Below are positions 45,054 through 52,463 of a stretch of 52,463 bases of DNA, one piece after another (position 1 is the stretch's first letter; every line of letters begins with the position of its first letter). Below the pieces are notes generated by a model. It was not told the DNA's origin. It worked only from the letters and a program-made list of their open reading frames with translations, and did no database searches. Origin of the DNA: B75-G9 sp964564905. Lineage in GTDB: Archaea; Hadarchaeota; Hadarchaeia; Hadarchaeales; Hadarchaeaceae. Position numbers and translations under genes: made by a program. The stretch covers positions 1 to 52,463 of the forward strand of contig CAZMCI010000002.1 in assembly GCA_964564905.1 (NCBI GenBank), read 5' to 3'.

Positions 45054-45276
45054 AGAGTATGGGGGAGCCATCCCGAATTCACGCCTTCCCCGAAAGGGCA
45101 CCCGAACAAAAAGGTGAGACATCGAGACCTCCGTAATCCGTCTCTGCCTTCGGGCAAGCGGGAATCGAGTCCGGTGGGCGGAAGCAGGAACCGAAGCACC
45201 GCGTACAGGGGGGAAGCTTCCGCGAGACGCTCCCCAAGCAGAGACAGTGGAAACGCGACGCAAAAAAAGTGGAGGC
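45034..45276 (+). ncRNA. Possible structured RNA, about 243 nt, strand uncertain
   Basis: Three perfect nested 8-bp helices span the region: GCCTCCAC (45034-45041) with GTGGAGGC (45269-45276), GTCTCTGC (45140-45147) with GCAGAGAC (45238-45245), and GCGGAAGC (45178-45185) with GCTTCCGC (45216-45223). A TGCC-TTCG-GGCA hairpin reads as a stable UUCG loop only on the plus strand. A neighbouring hairpin ACATCT/AGATGT follows at 45299-45318. On the other hand, the repeat shared with the window start continues from its left edge on the minus strand. No RNase P or SRP core motif is visible. Reading frames across it do not resemble proteins. Confidence 0.5.
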
Positions 45277-45429
45277 CCCTTGTGAGAGCATGGGGGGTCA
45301 CATCTCCTTGAAAAGATGTCCCGGGCTTTGCAGCTAGCTCCTCAACATTTTCTGCTTTATGGGACAGCCAAACACTATCAAACCCACGAAAAACTAAATT
45401 TCTGGAAAATGAGAAAATCTTGGGATATG

Positions 45430-45987
45430 ATGAAAACGGTCGGTATTGATCTGGCGGGACTTCAAACCAACGCGAGCGGTTTCGCCGTGCTATTCGACCG
45501 CAGGATACAAACGCGGTTAGTTTATCTGAATCAGGAGATCATCGAACTCTGTGTTCAGAACCGTCCTGAACTGATCGCTATAGACGCGCCTCTGAGCTGG
45601 CCAAAATGCGGAAATTTGAGAAAAGCTGACCGGCTTCTCATGAACCGGGGGTTCCGAGTGCTCCCCCCTCTTTTTGGCGGCATGAAATCACTCACCAAGA
45701 GAGGAGGATACCTGATAAAAAAACTGCAAAAGGAGAAGATCGACGTAATAGAGGTCCACCCCACCACTTCCGGAAAAATACTTTTCAACACTTCGGATCG
45801 CGAGAAGTGGGTCAAGGGGCTCAAAAGGCTGGGTTTTCAACTTGAGAAAGGAAAAAGCAGGCACGAAGTGGATGCTTCCATGGCTGCGTTCACGGCGGCG
45901 CTGCATCTGAAGGGCAAAACGGAAAAAGTTGGAAACACGAAAGAGGGGGAGATTATCGTCCCTCTGCCAAAAGCTGTCTCACCATAA
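45430..45987 (+). CDS. DUF429 family protein, RNase H-like fold
   Basis: The protein has about 185 residues. The start MKTVGIDLAG with an early aspartate, the strand ending in IAIDAPLSWP, and VIEVHPTTSGKIL followed by HEVDASMAAFTAALHL near the C-terminus match DUF429, a predicted nuclease of unknown role. I chose ATG at 45430 (ATG at 45427 is equally possible) because the fold begins there; longer readings run into the structured RNA. It converges with and overlaps the end of tfb by about 35 nt. Confidence 0.85.
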   Translation: MKTVGIDLAGLQTNASGFAVLFDRRIQTRLVYLNQEIIELCVQNRPELIAIDAPLSWPKCGNLRKADRLLMNRGFRVLPPLFGGMKSLTKRGGYLIKKLQKEKIDVIEVHPTTSGKILFNTSDREKWVKGLKRLGFQLEKGKSRHEVDASMAAFTAALHLKGKTEKVGNTKEGEIIVPLPKAVSP

Positions 45988-46846
45988 CGGCATTCTTAGA
46001 GAGACTTGAAATCCCAACACCACATTCACGTGCGACCCTGCTAAGAGTAATTTTTTCTCCAACAGATTTTGCCGCGATGTAAAGCGAAAGCGCGGCCAAG
46101 AAAATCGGTGACTTTGACTGAACCAGCCTCCAGGGAAGAGACTTATGCAAATCGTGGGCCTTCTCGACCGCCCTCCTGCTCAACTGAAGCTGCGACGCAA
46201 ATCTATCAATATAATCATCGGGCGTGACATGAGGCAATTTTATCTTCAGCTCACGTACAAATAGTTTCACCATTTTGCGAAACCCACGCAGGTTGACTTT
46301 TTTCCTGGCAGTTGAACGTCTGCTCACTGCCCGGTAGATCTCACTCTCTGTGCGCGGAAGGCCCCTTGCCCTGCACGTAATGAACAGGAGCGCTCCCAGA
46401 ACCTGATGCAGATCTCTGCCAGCAGTTATCCTTTTCGCTCTAGCTTGCCGGTACCTGACGCTAGTCTCGACTTTTATTCCCTTCGAGATCGCCAAGTCCT
46501 CACAAAGCTTGTCCAACTCCAAAAGCGCCTCGCGCAGGCTTCTGTCCTCCCACCCAACCACGCGAGAACGCTGATGCCACATGTGCAATCGTCTCAATTT
46601 AGCACGTAAGCTCGGAGGGACCCCCCTCGAGACGTCGAACTTGCTTCCCAATCCCAAATCATGCTGCGTGAGATCCACCGGAGAGGTGACATCCGCTCCC
46701 TCTGCTCTTGGGTTGGGCCTACCCTCCCCTCCAAAACTGGGCTCAGGCAATCTTTCCATTATGACGAACCCGCACTGGGTACATATTCGCTCCCCCCTCA
46801 CGCGGTCGTAAAGCACAGCGGAACTACCACACTGGGAGCAGTGCAT
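45953..46846 (-). CDS. tfb: Transcription initiation factor B
   Basis: TFB bridges TATA-bound TBP and RNA polymerase. The N-terminal zinc ribbon has HCSQCGSS and ICTQCGFV. The B-linker with DLTQHDLGLGSKFD follows, then two cyclin repeats, ALLELDKLCEDLAI to FRKMVKLFVREL, and DYIDRFASQLQLS to the C-terminus with ARECGVGISSLSKNA. I chose ATG at 46846 (297 residues), with GGGGGAATCTCG upstream; the longer reading lies within the next gene and is not family-like. Confidence 0.96.
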   Translation of the reverse strand: MHCSQCGSSAVLYDRVRGERICTQCGFVIMERLPEPSFGGEGRPNPRAEGADVTSPVDLTQHDLGLGSKFDVSRGVPPSLRAKLRRLHMWHQRSRVVGWEDRSLREALLELDKLCEDLAISKGIKVETSVRYRQARAKRITAGRDLHQVLGALLFITCRARGLPRTESEIYRAVSRRSTARKKVNLRGFRKMVKLFVRELKIKLPHVTPDDYIDRFASQLQLSRRAVEKAHDLHKSLPWRLVQSKSPIFLAALSLYIAAKSVGEKITLSRVARECGVGISSLSKNAVMVRQLLAEGR

Positions 46847-46865
46847 CGAGATTCCCCCTACCCTC

Positions 46866-48059
46866 CTATCGGACGAGCATCCTGGCCTCCTGGACCAGCA
46901 TGGATGCGATGTCCCGATCTTTCGACAGGAGCTTAAGCTGGGCCTCGGGATCAAAACCAGCGAACGCTCTGACAAAAGCACGCCGAAGCTTCGGTTTTCT
47001 CGACAGCATGCGTGTGACCGCGTCCATTTTCCGATCCTGGGAGACCCCAAATGAGGATCGCAGGAGCTTTCCGATTCTAAACGCCATCCCAAATTTGGAT
47101 CTCCACTCATTTTCATATGCGGACAATCCCTCTCTGGAAACATTCCCCTCGGTGATCGCCTCCACAGCCGTCCTGCCCGCTATTTCCCCACACCTGAGCG
47201 CGTACAGCACTCCATGCCCGGAGAAAGGGTAGAGTTGACCGGCTGCGGCTCCAACGGAGATTATCCCATCCGCGCAGGTACGATCCAGAGGTCCGTCTAA
47301 AAACACCCTGCTTCTGGAGGAAGCAACCGGAACAGCGCCCGCGAATCTTGATGTGGGGTACCTTCCAAGAAACTCGTCCAGGGCGATATCCGGGTAAATG
47401 CGCTCTCCACGGATACCGACCACAGCGAAGCTCCCTTCAGCGGGGTACGCCCAAGCATGACCCCCCGGGGCCAGATAGGAGGTGAATACGAGCTCCGCAT
47501 TTTTTTCCTCCTGCACGTTGGCCATGAGATACTCGCTGCTGAACATCAAGAGCTCTCGCGTCCAGTTTCTGTTCAAAACCTTCCTGAAGAAAAGGCCTGA
47601 CCACTCCCCCCCGGATCCAGTTGCGTCCACGACCACTTCGCCTTCTATCTGTTCCGACCAGCCGCTGGCTTTTATCCGAACACCGGAAGCTTTACCGTTT
47701 TTGAAAATGAGATCCACGACCGGAGCGCTGAGCCAAATATCCGCTCCCTTCTCCGATGCCTCAGCGGCCAGCAGCCTATCGAACCTCTGCCTGTCCACTA
47801 TGCTCCCAAAGTCGCCACGTATGGTGAGTTCATTCCAAGGAGATCGTAGTCTTACCTCACTCAACCGTGCAACCACTGCCCGTCTCAACTTGGGATTCAG
47901 GAGGGTGGTCGGCACCCAGCTCACGAAACCCGTACACCCTCCCACCTGGGCCTGCAGTTCGAGGGCCAGGACCTTGGCGCCCTCCGAAGCTGCCGACTTG
48001 GCCGCGGACAGACCGGCCGGACCGCATCCCGCAACGATGACGTCGTATTTTTCGCCCAT
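46866..48059 (-). CDS. NAD(P)/FAD-dependent oxidoreductase, geranylgeranyl reductase-like
   Basis: The protein has 397 residues. The FAD-binding start YDVIVAGCGPAGLSAAKSAA and the late motif DGIISVGAAAGQLYPFSGHG fit the geranylgeranyl reductase superfamily. The family cysteine motif is altered: it reads GGCTGFVSW. So it may act on a different substrate from the 8269 protein. It lies upstream of tfb with 19 nt between them and shares a promoter region with the MinD-like gene. Confidence 0.85.
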   Translation of the reverse strand: MGEKYDVIVAGCGPAGLSAAKSAASEGAKVLALELQAQVGGCTGFVSWVPTTLLNPKLRRAVVARLSEVRLRSPWNELTIRGDFGSIVDRQRFDRLLAAEASEKGADIWLSAPVVDLIFKNGKASGVRIKASGWSEQIEGEVVVDATGSGGEWSGLFFRKVLNRNWTRELLMFSSEYLMANVQEEKNAELVFTSYLAPGGHAWAYPAEGSFAVVGIRGERIYPDIALDEFLGRYPTSRFAGAVPVASSRSRVFLDGPLDRTCADGIISVGAAAGQLYPFSGHGVLYALRCGEIAGRTAVEAITEGNVSREGLSAYENEWRSKFGMAFRIGKLLRSSFGVSQDRKMDAVTRMLSRKPKLRRAFVRAFAGFDPEAQLKLLSKDRDIASMLVQEARMLVR

Positions 48060-48088
48060 ACCACCACTCCCCTTTTAAGCTACTCTGA

Positions 48089-48098
48089 TTTATAAAAG
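48089..48098. promoter_or_regulatory. Shared TATA box, divergent flavoprotein and MinD-like genes
   Basis: GATTTATAAAAGAG reads as a TATA box in both directions. On the minus strand it is about 35 nt before the flavoprotein ATG; on the plus strand it gives a start near 48118 for the MinD-like gene, which has AAAGGAG before its ATG. Confidence 0.5.
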
Positions 48099-48159
48099 AG
48101 AGAAAAAGATCCTCCACCGCGGTATTCCGGAGGAGCAAAAGGAGTCCAAGGGAATCCAA

Positions 48160-48903
48160 ATGCGGCTGATAGCTGTGGCCTCTGGCAAGGGAGGTGTCGG
48201 GCGAACGACCATAGTTGCAAATCTCGGGATCGCCCTCGCAGAACTCGGCAAATCCACCATAATCGTGGATGCGGGCTTGACCACGCCCGACCTCGCACTT
48301 TTATTTAAACTGGAAAAATCCGTGTACACGATAAACGACGCTCTGGCCGGGGAGATCTCCTTCTCGGAGGTGCTGTACACCGGACCAAAGGGAGTTAAGA
48401 TAGCTCCAGCTGCCGTCAGCTTGGATCAAATGAGAAATGCGAAGCCAGAATATCTGCCTGGACTCATGCGGACCGTTCCGGAGGGAACCGACTTCGTGAT
48501 CATGGATGCCCCCAGTGGATTAAGAAGGGAAACCACCGCGGCCCTCCGGGCCTCCAGGGAAGTCCTGCTGATAACGATCCCGGACATGGTTTCCGTTTCC
48601 GACTGCATGAAGACCCGTCTCATATCCGAATTTCTGGGTCTCTCTCTGATCGGCATAGTTCTGAATCGTGTGCGTGGAGAAGAATTTGAAATCAACGCAG
48701 ATGAAATAGAGTCCATTCTGAACGTCCCCGTCATTGCTCAAATCCCGGAAGATGAAAACGTGAACCGAGCCTTGAACAGGGGGGTTCCTCTAATGGTACT
48801 CAAACCCAAGTCACGCGCAGCGATGGGCATCAAAGAACTGGCGAAGAAATTAATCAAAACCAAAAGGGGAGAATCCCACGTGCGCGATGTCAAAAAATCA
48901 TGA
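48160..48903 (+). CDS. MinD/ParA-like ATPase
   Basis: This is a deviant Walker A ATPase of 247 residues that would dimerise with ATP and bind the membrane or a partner. The P-loop is ASGKGGVGRTTIVANLG, with the signature lysine. Walker B-like FVIMDAPSG and the C-terminal amphipathic end KELAKKLIKTKRGE, as in MinD membrane-targeting helices, are visible. Archaeal paralogues also serve in Fe-S assembly and cell shape; no partner here decides between them. It is followed on the same strand by the Mut7-C gene. Confidence 0.9.
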   Translation: MRLIAVASGKGGVGRTTIVANLGIALAELGKSTIIVDAGLTTPDLALLFKLEKSVYTINDALAGEISFSEVLYTGPKGVKIAPAAVSLDQMRNAKPEYLPGLMRTVPEGTDFVIMDAPSGLRRETTAALRASREVLLITIPDMVSVSDCMKTRLISEFLGLSLIGIVLNRVRGEEFEINADEIESILNVPVIAQIPEDENVNRALNRGVPLMVLKPKSRAAMGIKELAKKLIKTKRGESHVRDVKKS

Positions 48904-49005
48904 AAACTGGAAGCCGAGAGCTGGAGAACCCGCCTCTCATGCCCGCGGAGCCGTGGCATATCGACAGCTACTTTTGAGCGGCGGAGAATATCACCTTCGA
49001 AGCTC

Positions 49006-49503
49006 ATGAAATTTGTAACCGATGGAATGCTCGGTAAGCTCACGCGCTGGTTACGTCTCTCCGGGCACGATGTCGTTTACATCGGCGATCTATCCGTGCC
49101 GGAAAAAGACCAGGATGGGGTCCTGCTGGATCTGGCCAGACGCGAAAAAAGAGTTCTCCTGACCAGGGACCTTTCGCTGTACCGAAGTGCCAGAAAAGCC
49201 GGGATAAAAACCGTCCCCATCGAGACAGGCGAGGTCATCTCCCAGCTGGTCGAGATCTCGAAAAAATTGAACCACAGGATAAAAATTGACCCGGAGAACT
49301 CCAGGTGCACGGCGTGCAACGGGGTGCTGAGATCCGTCAACCGGGAGGCGGTCGTGGGGCTCGTTCCAGATTCGGTTCTGAGGGGCGGAAAAAAATTCTG
49401 GCGATGTTCAAAATGCGGAAAGATATATTGGGAGGGAAAGCACTGGAAAACGATAATCGAGACGATCTCACGTTATAATGAACTGAGGGAACAAACATGC
49501 TGA
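49006..49503 (+). CDS. Mut7-C RNase domain protein
   Basis: The protein has 165 residues. It is a PIN-like Mut7-C domain with MKFVTDGMLGKLTRWLRLSG, VLLDLARREKRVLLTRDLSL, then a zinc ribbon CTACNG and CSKCGKIYWEGKHW. The role is predicted RNA cleavage; the physiological substrate in archaea is unknown. Its stop overlaps the AMMECR1 start (ATGCTGA), so the two are translationally coupled. Confidence 0.9.
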   Translation: MKFVTDGMLGKLTRWLRLSGHDVVYIGDLSVPEKDQDGVLLDLARREKRVLLTRDLSLYRSARKAGIKTVPIETGEVISQLVEISKKLNHRIKIDPENSRCTACNGVLRSVNREAVVGLVPDSVLRGGKKFWRCSKCGKIYWEGKHWKTIIETISRYNELREQTC

Positions 49504-50099
49504 CCCTTGAGGAAGGGACGTTCCTGGTCAAAACGGCAAGGAGGGTGATAGAGGCACACATCCGAGGAAAAAGACCACCGTCCGTGAAAAACGTCTCCGA
49601 GGAACTAAAAAAGCCTCGGGGTGTATTCGTCACCCTGACAAAGCACGGCGAACTCCGAGGGTGTATAGGCCACCCGATGCCCACGATGCCCCTCATCGAC
49701 GCCCTGGTGGACTCTGCCATAAGTTCCGCGACCCGGGATCCCCGATTTCCGCCACTGGAGGTCAGCGAACTGGACAAAATCCTGGTGGAGGTAAGCGTGC
49801 TCACCGAGCCGAAACCGATAGAGGTGGATGACCCGCGCGAGTACCCCGGCGCCATAGTGGTGGGAAGGGATGGGCTCATCGTGGAATACGGCGGCCACGC
49901 GGGTCTCCTTCTCCCCCAGGTGGCCGTGGAGTGGAAATGGGATGCAGAGGAGTTTCTGTCTCACGCGTGTATGAAAGCTGGCCTGATGCCGGACGCCTGG
50001 CTCGACAGGGGGATCAGGATAAGCAGGTTCTCGGCACAGGTTTTCAGCGAAAGGACTCCGGGCGGAAAGGTCGAGGAACGTGGGTTCGAGGAAAGATGA
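49497..50099 (+). CDS. AMMECR1 domain protein
   Basis: The protein has 200 residues. The signature motif GELRGCIGHPMP is present, followed by RDPRFPPLEVSELDKILVEVSVL, GRDGLIVEYGGHAGLLLPQVA and WDAEEFLSHACMKAGL. It is one of the three proteins of the frequently linked AMMECR1/MEMO/radical SAM set; MEMO is at 41809. Function is unresolved in archaea. Confidence 0.95.
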   Translation: MLTLEEGTFLVKTARRVIEAHIRGKRPPSVKNVSEELKKPRGVFVTLTKHGELRGCIGHPMPTMPLIDALVDSAISSATRDPRFPPLEVSELDKILVEVSVLTEPKPIEVDDPREYPGAIVVGRDGLIVEYGGHAGLLLPQVAVEWKWDAEEFLSHACMKAGLMPDAWLDRGIRISRFSAQVFSERTPGGKVEERGFEER

Positions 50100-50163
50100 T
50101 CTCTCTCGTTCGTGTACCTGCGGACATGGCGCCGGGGAAGCCTCTCAATAATACAATTTAATT

Positions 50164-50355
50164 GGAGGCGACAAAACCCGTGCCCAAGCTCCGAAAGGCG
50201 TTTCTTGGTAACAAGTCCCCACACGTCTAACGCCGGCGAAGCATGGGATTTGAAATCGAGCGCTGGCCAGAGCAGTGGCTGTAAACAACTTCACAGAAGA
50301 CGCCGGGCGGGCGGGTGTGAAGTGGCAGTCCGGAAAGCTGATGCTCAGGGCCTCC
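50164..50355 (+). ncRNA. Possible structured RNA after AMMECR1
   Basis: No protein frame is convincing here. A TATA-like CAATAATACAATTTA lies at about 50144-50158. GGAGGC (50164-50169) pairs with GCCTCC (50350-50355), and ACTTCACA (50288-50295) with TGTGAAGT (50316-50323), with a GCCA/TGGC hairpin between. The right end would overlap the last codons of the phosphoribosyltransferase gene on the other strand, which weakens the outer helix. No known RNA motif recognised. Confidence 0.35.
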
Positions 50356-51010
50356 TGATGGCATCGTCCTTTTCCGGCCGGTATTTGATGAACCCTCTGA
50401 CCGGATCTATTAACCTCTTGAATTCCCTTTTATTGCTGACTGTGCGCATTGCCGCAAACGCCACTATTCTCGCTTTGGGAAAAATCTCATGAAGACGCCA
50501 AGCAGCTCCGAGAAAGGTGTGTCCCCTAGTGACGATATCGTCGACCATCACTATTAACGCGGGTGCTGTGAGCGCCCCCTCCGCCGACATGGAGTGATGG
50601 TGCTCCAGAGGTCGGGGCCTCTTGGTCGGCGAAACCAAGGAGGATCTCGGGAGGGATTTCACCCTTTTGAGCGCTACCACGAGCTTCCCGAGTCCATTTC
50701 TTTCCAATGCCCTTGCCACGTTGAGCGATGGCCACAGGGCATCTTTTCGCATCAGGGACGATCTGGGCACCGGCACGAGGACCGCTTCCCTTTCAAAGAA
50801 ATCGTTGAATGGAAGGATCTCAAAGTAACGTTTCACCAGAACGGCAATCCACTCTGACGGTGGTAGCTTGCCGAGCAGCGGATCCTCTATCTGCGGGTAT
50901 TCGTTTTTGATGGCCTTCATGATTTCCTTGGCGAATTCTCCGGTCTCGGAAGTGGCCCGCGGGCAGTAAGAAAGGATGGAGCCGAATTCAAGATACGGAG
51001 GGGCTTTCAA
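50345..51010 (-). CDS. Phosphoribosyltransferase-like protein (ComF-like)
   Basis: The protein has 221 residues. AVLVPVPRSS and the PRPP-binding loop ALIVMVDDIVTRGHTFLGAA define a type I phosphoribosyltransferase fold, near ComFC. It lacks an N-terminal zinc ribbon. It starts with TTG and overlaps the end of the DprA gene by 23 nt, so the two are co-expressed. In bacteria ComF and DprA both serve natural transformation; here that is only a suggestion from the pairing. Confidence 0.8.
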   Translation of the reverse strand: MKAPPYLEFGSILSYCPRATSETGEFAKEIMKAIKNEYPQIEDPLLGKLPPSEWIAVLVKRYFEILPFNDFFEREAVLVPVPRSSLMRKDALWPSLNVARALERNGLGKLVVALKRVKSLPRSSLVSPTKRPRPLEHHHSMSAEGALTAPALIVMVDDIVTRGHTFLGAAWRLHEIFPKARIVAFAAMRTVSNKREFKRLIDPVRGFIKYRPEKDDAIRRP

Positions 51011-51740
51011 GACCTTCTACCTCTCTGATCTGGACCGCCCCCTCCACGGAAGGAATGAACTCGTCGATTATGCGTTCGATGTCGGCGGGAGTCCTGAGAA
51101 CGTGCGCGCCGTAGTCGAGCATCTTCCTCGGCCATTCCAGATTTTTCTTCAGCAGCGCCTGCCAGAGACAGAGCTGTCTGCCGAGCCTCAGGCTTTCCCA
51201 TCCTTGGGAGATTGCGCCGCTCGTTTTCCCCGCTTCCACGATTATGCTCGCGTTGGAAATCAGCGCCATGGTCCTATTCCTCAAAACGAAGTCTTTCGGT
51301 TCGGTGATGTGGCCGATCGGATACTGGGTGACCGCTAGGTGCTCCTTTACGATCTTTTCTTGCAGCGGGCGGTTCTCCGGCGGATAAAACCTGTTCAGCG
51401 GAGTGCCCAAAACGGCAATGGTTCTCCCACCGTTTTTTATCGCAGTCTGGTGGGCCACCGTGTCGATGCCTCGCGCCAGACCGCTTACCACCGTCACACC
51501 GCGCTCGACCAGTCTGCGGACTATCGCCGTGGCACTCTTGATCCCCGCGGGCGTCGGGTGTCTGGTTCCGATGACGGCCACACGTGGACCGGGAATGGGA
51601 ATTCTCATGGGGCCGGCGATGTGGAGCACCTTTGGAGCGTATTTCTCTTCCACGCTGTTAAGGGGACGGCCCAGAAGTTCTGAGGGTGAAAGTCTTCTGA
51701 TTTCGAAATCCACTGATAACTTCATTCCTCTGATTAACAT
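50988..51740 (-). CDS. dprA: DprA/Smf family DNA-processing protein
   Basis: DprA binds single-stranded DNA and loads RecA in bacteria. The Rossmann core is here: RVAVIGTRHPTPAG, VTVVSGLARGIDTVAH, AVLGTPLNRFYPPENR, and SNASIIVEAGKTSGAI. Length is about 250 residues, shorter than bacterial DprA because no C-terminal winged helix is seen. I chose the ATG at 51740; ATG 51725 is possible. A TATA-like GATTTATAGA on the minus strand at about 51780-51789 supports it. Confidence 0.9.
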   Translation of the reverse strand: MLIRGMKLSVDFEIRRLSPSELLGRPLNSVEEKYAPKVLHIAGPMRIPIPGPRVAVIGTRHPTPAGIKSATAIVRRLVERGVTVVSGLARGIDTVAHQTAIKNGGRTIAVLGTPLNRFYPPENRPLQEKIVKEHLAVTQYPIGHITEPKDFVLRNRTMALISNASIIVEAGKTSGAISQGWESLRLGRQLCLWQALLKKNLEWPRKMLDYGAHVLRTPADIERIIDEFIPSVEGAVQIREVEGLESPSVS

Positions 51741-51779
51741 CGGTGACATTGCTCGCACCGTTTTGTATTTTGTCTTGTG

Positions 51780-51789
51780 TCTATAAATC
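51780..51789. promoter_or_regulatory. TATA box usable in both directions
   Basis: TCTATAAATC on the plus strand and GATTTATAGA on the minus strand. The minus reading fits dprA. The plus reading would start a transcript near 51808. Confidence 0.5.
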
Positions 51790-51807
51790 ATGCGAGCGCG
51801 AGCGGGA

Positions 51808-51964
51808 GGCACGCGGCCTCCTGCGCCCGGGCGGAACGGTCAAAGAGCTGATCGAGCTGCTAAAGAAGGAAGAACCCGTCGAGTTGGGCTTTTTGGGGAC
51901 AGACGGGTGGTGTAGGGGTCTGACGTTCGACGTTGGAGCGGAGTGGGCCGAACCCGGCACGTGA
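51808..51964 (+). other. Possible small gene or RNA of unknown kind
   Basis: Downstream of the plus-strand TATA a frame reads GTVKELIELLKKEEPVELGF and GTDGWCRGLTFDVGAEW and ends at TGA (51962-51964). It has natural-looking codon use but no start codon after the inferred transcript start; the nearest, GTG at 51743, lies upstream of the TATA box. It may be a small protein with an odd start, a relic, or a transcript with a GGAGGC/GCCTCC hairpin at its head. Confidence 0.3.
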
Positions 51965-51974
51965 ACATAATCTA

Positions 51975-52252
51975 TCATGAAGCGGAGCCTTTACCAAGAG
52001 CCAATCTTTTGATTGGTTCGAGCGGTATTTCCTCCTCTTTTCTCAATTTTGGGATAACGAGTTTGTCAACGTGGGATATGATGCTCGCATAACGTATGTT
52101 GATAGTAGTCACGCCCCCTAGAAAATCTTCATCGCCAACATCTTTTAATCTCAATGTGACTCCATACGGGCTCAAATAGAACTCTTCTGGTTTTTCTTCT
52201 CAAGTTTGGCTTTGGATTCGTGCCTTGATTCAATTGAAATTTTGTATGTCAA
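51975..52252 (-). pseudogene. Frameshifted hypothetical gene
   Basis: A frame starting at TTG 52250-52252, preceded by GGTGAT, reads MTYKISIESRHESKAKLEKK and then hits a stop. Shifting frame at a run of five As (about 52190) continues into PEEFYLSPYGVTLRLKDVG and IINIRYA-like strands ending ALGKGSAS at 51975. Together they form a plausible 90-residue protein. Either the gene is broken or the homopolymer is misread. The family is unknown to me. Confidence 0.45.
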
Positions 52253-52311
52253 ATTATCACCATTTCTTATTCCATTACGTAGATATCTGATTAAAGATAG
52301 TTGGTGAAAAC

Positions 52312-52463
52312 ATGAACATTCGCCTCTTACGTCAGACATCCGAGTTCAAACCGGTTGGCGTGGCCTTCACTATTTTTTCACTTCTGAACCTAGCGACATT
52401 CGGCATCATAACCCTGTGGCCCAACATGACCGAAACGCTTTGGCTGTCGGCTGACCGTCCTTG
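52312..52463 (+). CDS. Start of a membrane protein, cut by the window edge
   Basis: ATG at 52312 with GGTG 6-9 nt upstream opens a frame that stays open to the end of the window. About 50 residues are visible: a short basic start MNIRLLRQTSEF, then a hydrophobic helix (about residues 17-36, VAFTIFSLLNLATFGIIT) followed by LWPNMTETLWL. No family can be named from so little. Confidence 0.5.
   Translation, partial: MNIRLLRQTSEFKPVGVAFTIFSLLNLATFGIITLWPNMTETLWLSADRP

Noticed and set aside
44931..45263. Minus-strand frame of 110 codons containing KSGFYPPGFRRG
   Set aside because: A similar peptide can be read at the window start, but only by changing frame because of 1-nt and 4-nt indels, so the similarity is at the DNA/RNA level, not a protein.
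46847..47143. Longer TFB from an upstream start
   Set aside because: TFB begins at its zinc ribbon; the extra residues are antisense-frame readings of the neighbouring flavoprotein gene.
1..52463. CRISPR arrays, rRNA genes, intact insertion sequences, a replication origin
   Set aside because: I looked for regularly spaced repeats, rRNA-like blocks, transposase pairs with inverted ends, and Cdc6 with origin boxes, and found none.

Overview
The window is a stretch of archaeal chromosome from a draft assembly; it contains two runs of ten Ns. Archaeal marker genes are dense: aIF2-gamma, aIF5B, TFB, Rpo7 and Spt4, ribosomal proteins L10e, S6e, L7Ae, S28e, L24e and S2, Pth2, isopentenyl phosphate kinase, type 2 IPP isomerase, two geranylgeranyl-reductase-like flavoproteins and an intron-containing tRNA-Trp. 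Gene order (S6e/aIF2-gamma/PIN; L7Ae/S28e/L24e/Ndk/aIF5B; enolase/S2/MEMO/IPK/Idi2/RNase J/IdsA/GltX) is of the euryarchaeal type. I cannot place it to a named class from sequence alone.

Layout. 1-9.5 kb: pyruvate phosphate dikinase, agmatinase, a solitary TnpB-like protein, L10e, TrkA, a DRG/Obg-type GTPase, a strong structured-RNA candidate (8030-8265) and a geranylgeranyl reductase. 9.5-17.3 kb: a membrane protein, Pth2, ThiL, a DUF-type protein, a region of gene debris with a tyrosine-recombinase remnant, PheS-PheT, then Spt4 and Rpo7. 17.3-23.7 kb: another possible RNA, a K+-dependent membrane pyrophosphatase (assembly gap inside), and the S6e/aIF2-gamma/PIN operon. The aIF2-gamma gene carries a large intein exactly in its GTPase P-loop.

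23.8-32.1 kb is the most accessory part: a co-oriented block of membrane proteins, apparently not a known operon. Two multi-TM modules recur in it, alone and fused. Module X is in the 23837 and 26780 proteins and the C-terminal half of the 30630 protein. Module Y is the 27535 protein, the C-terminus of a secreted beta-helix-like protein at 28516, and the N-terminal half of the 30630 protein. A GT-C-like membrane protein and a 54-residue antisense membrane protein lie among them. This is my best candidate for an undescribed system, probably at the cell surface.

32.5-44.7 kb is a long minus-strand cluster joining translation genes to isoprenoid lipid synthesis. Its aIF5B gene is interrupted in the P-loop by a 30-nt insertion with an in-frame TGA. 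44.8-52.4 kb has tRNA-Trp, another structured-RNA candidate, a DUF429 protein, TFB, a second flavoprotein reductase, a MinD-like ATPase, Mut7-C, AMMECR1, a ComF-like phosphoribosyltransferase with DprA, a frameshifted gene and the start of a membrane protein cut by the window edge.

Promoters are typically archaeal, with A/T-rich TATA boxes about 25 nt before the inferred start, several of them near-palindromic between divergent genes. Shine-Dalgarno-like GGTG/GGAGG motifs and TTG/GTG starts are common, and 4-nt start/stop overlaps are frequent inside operons.
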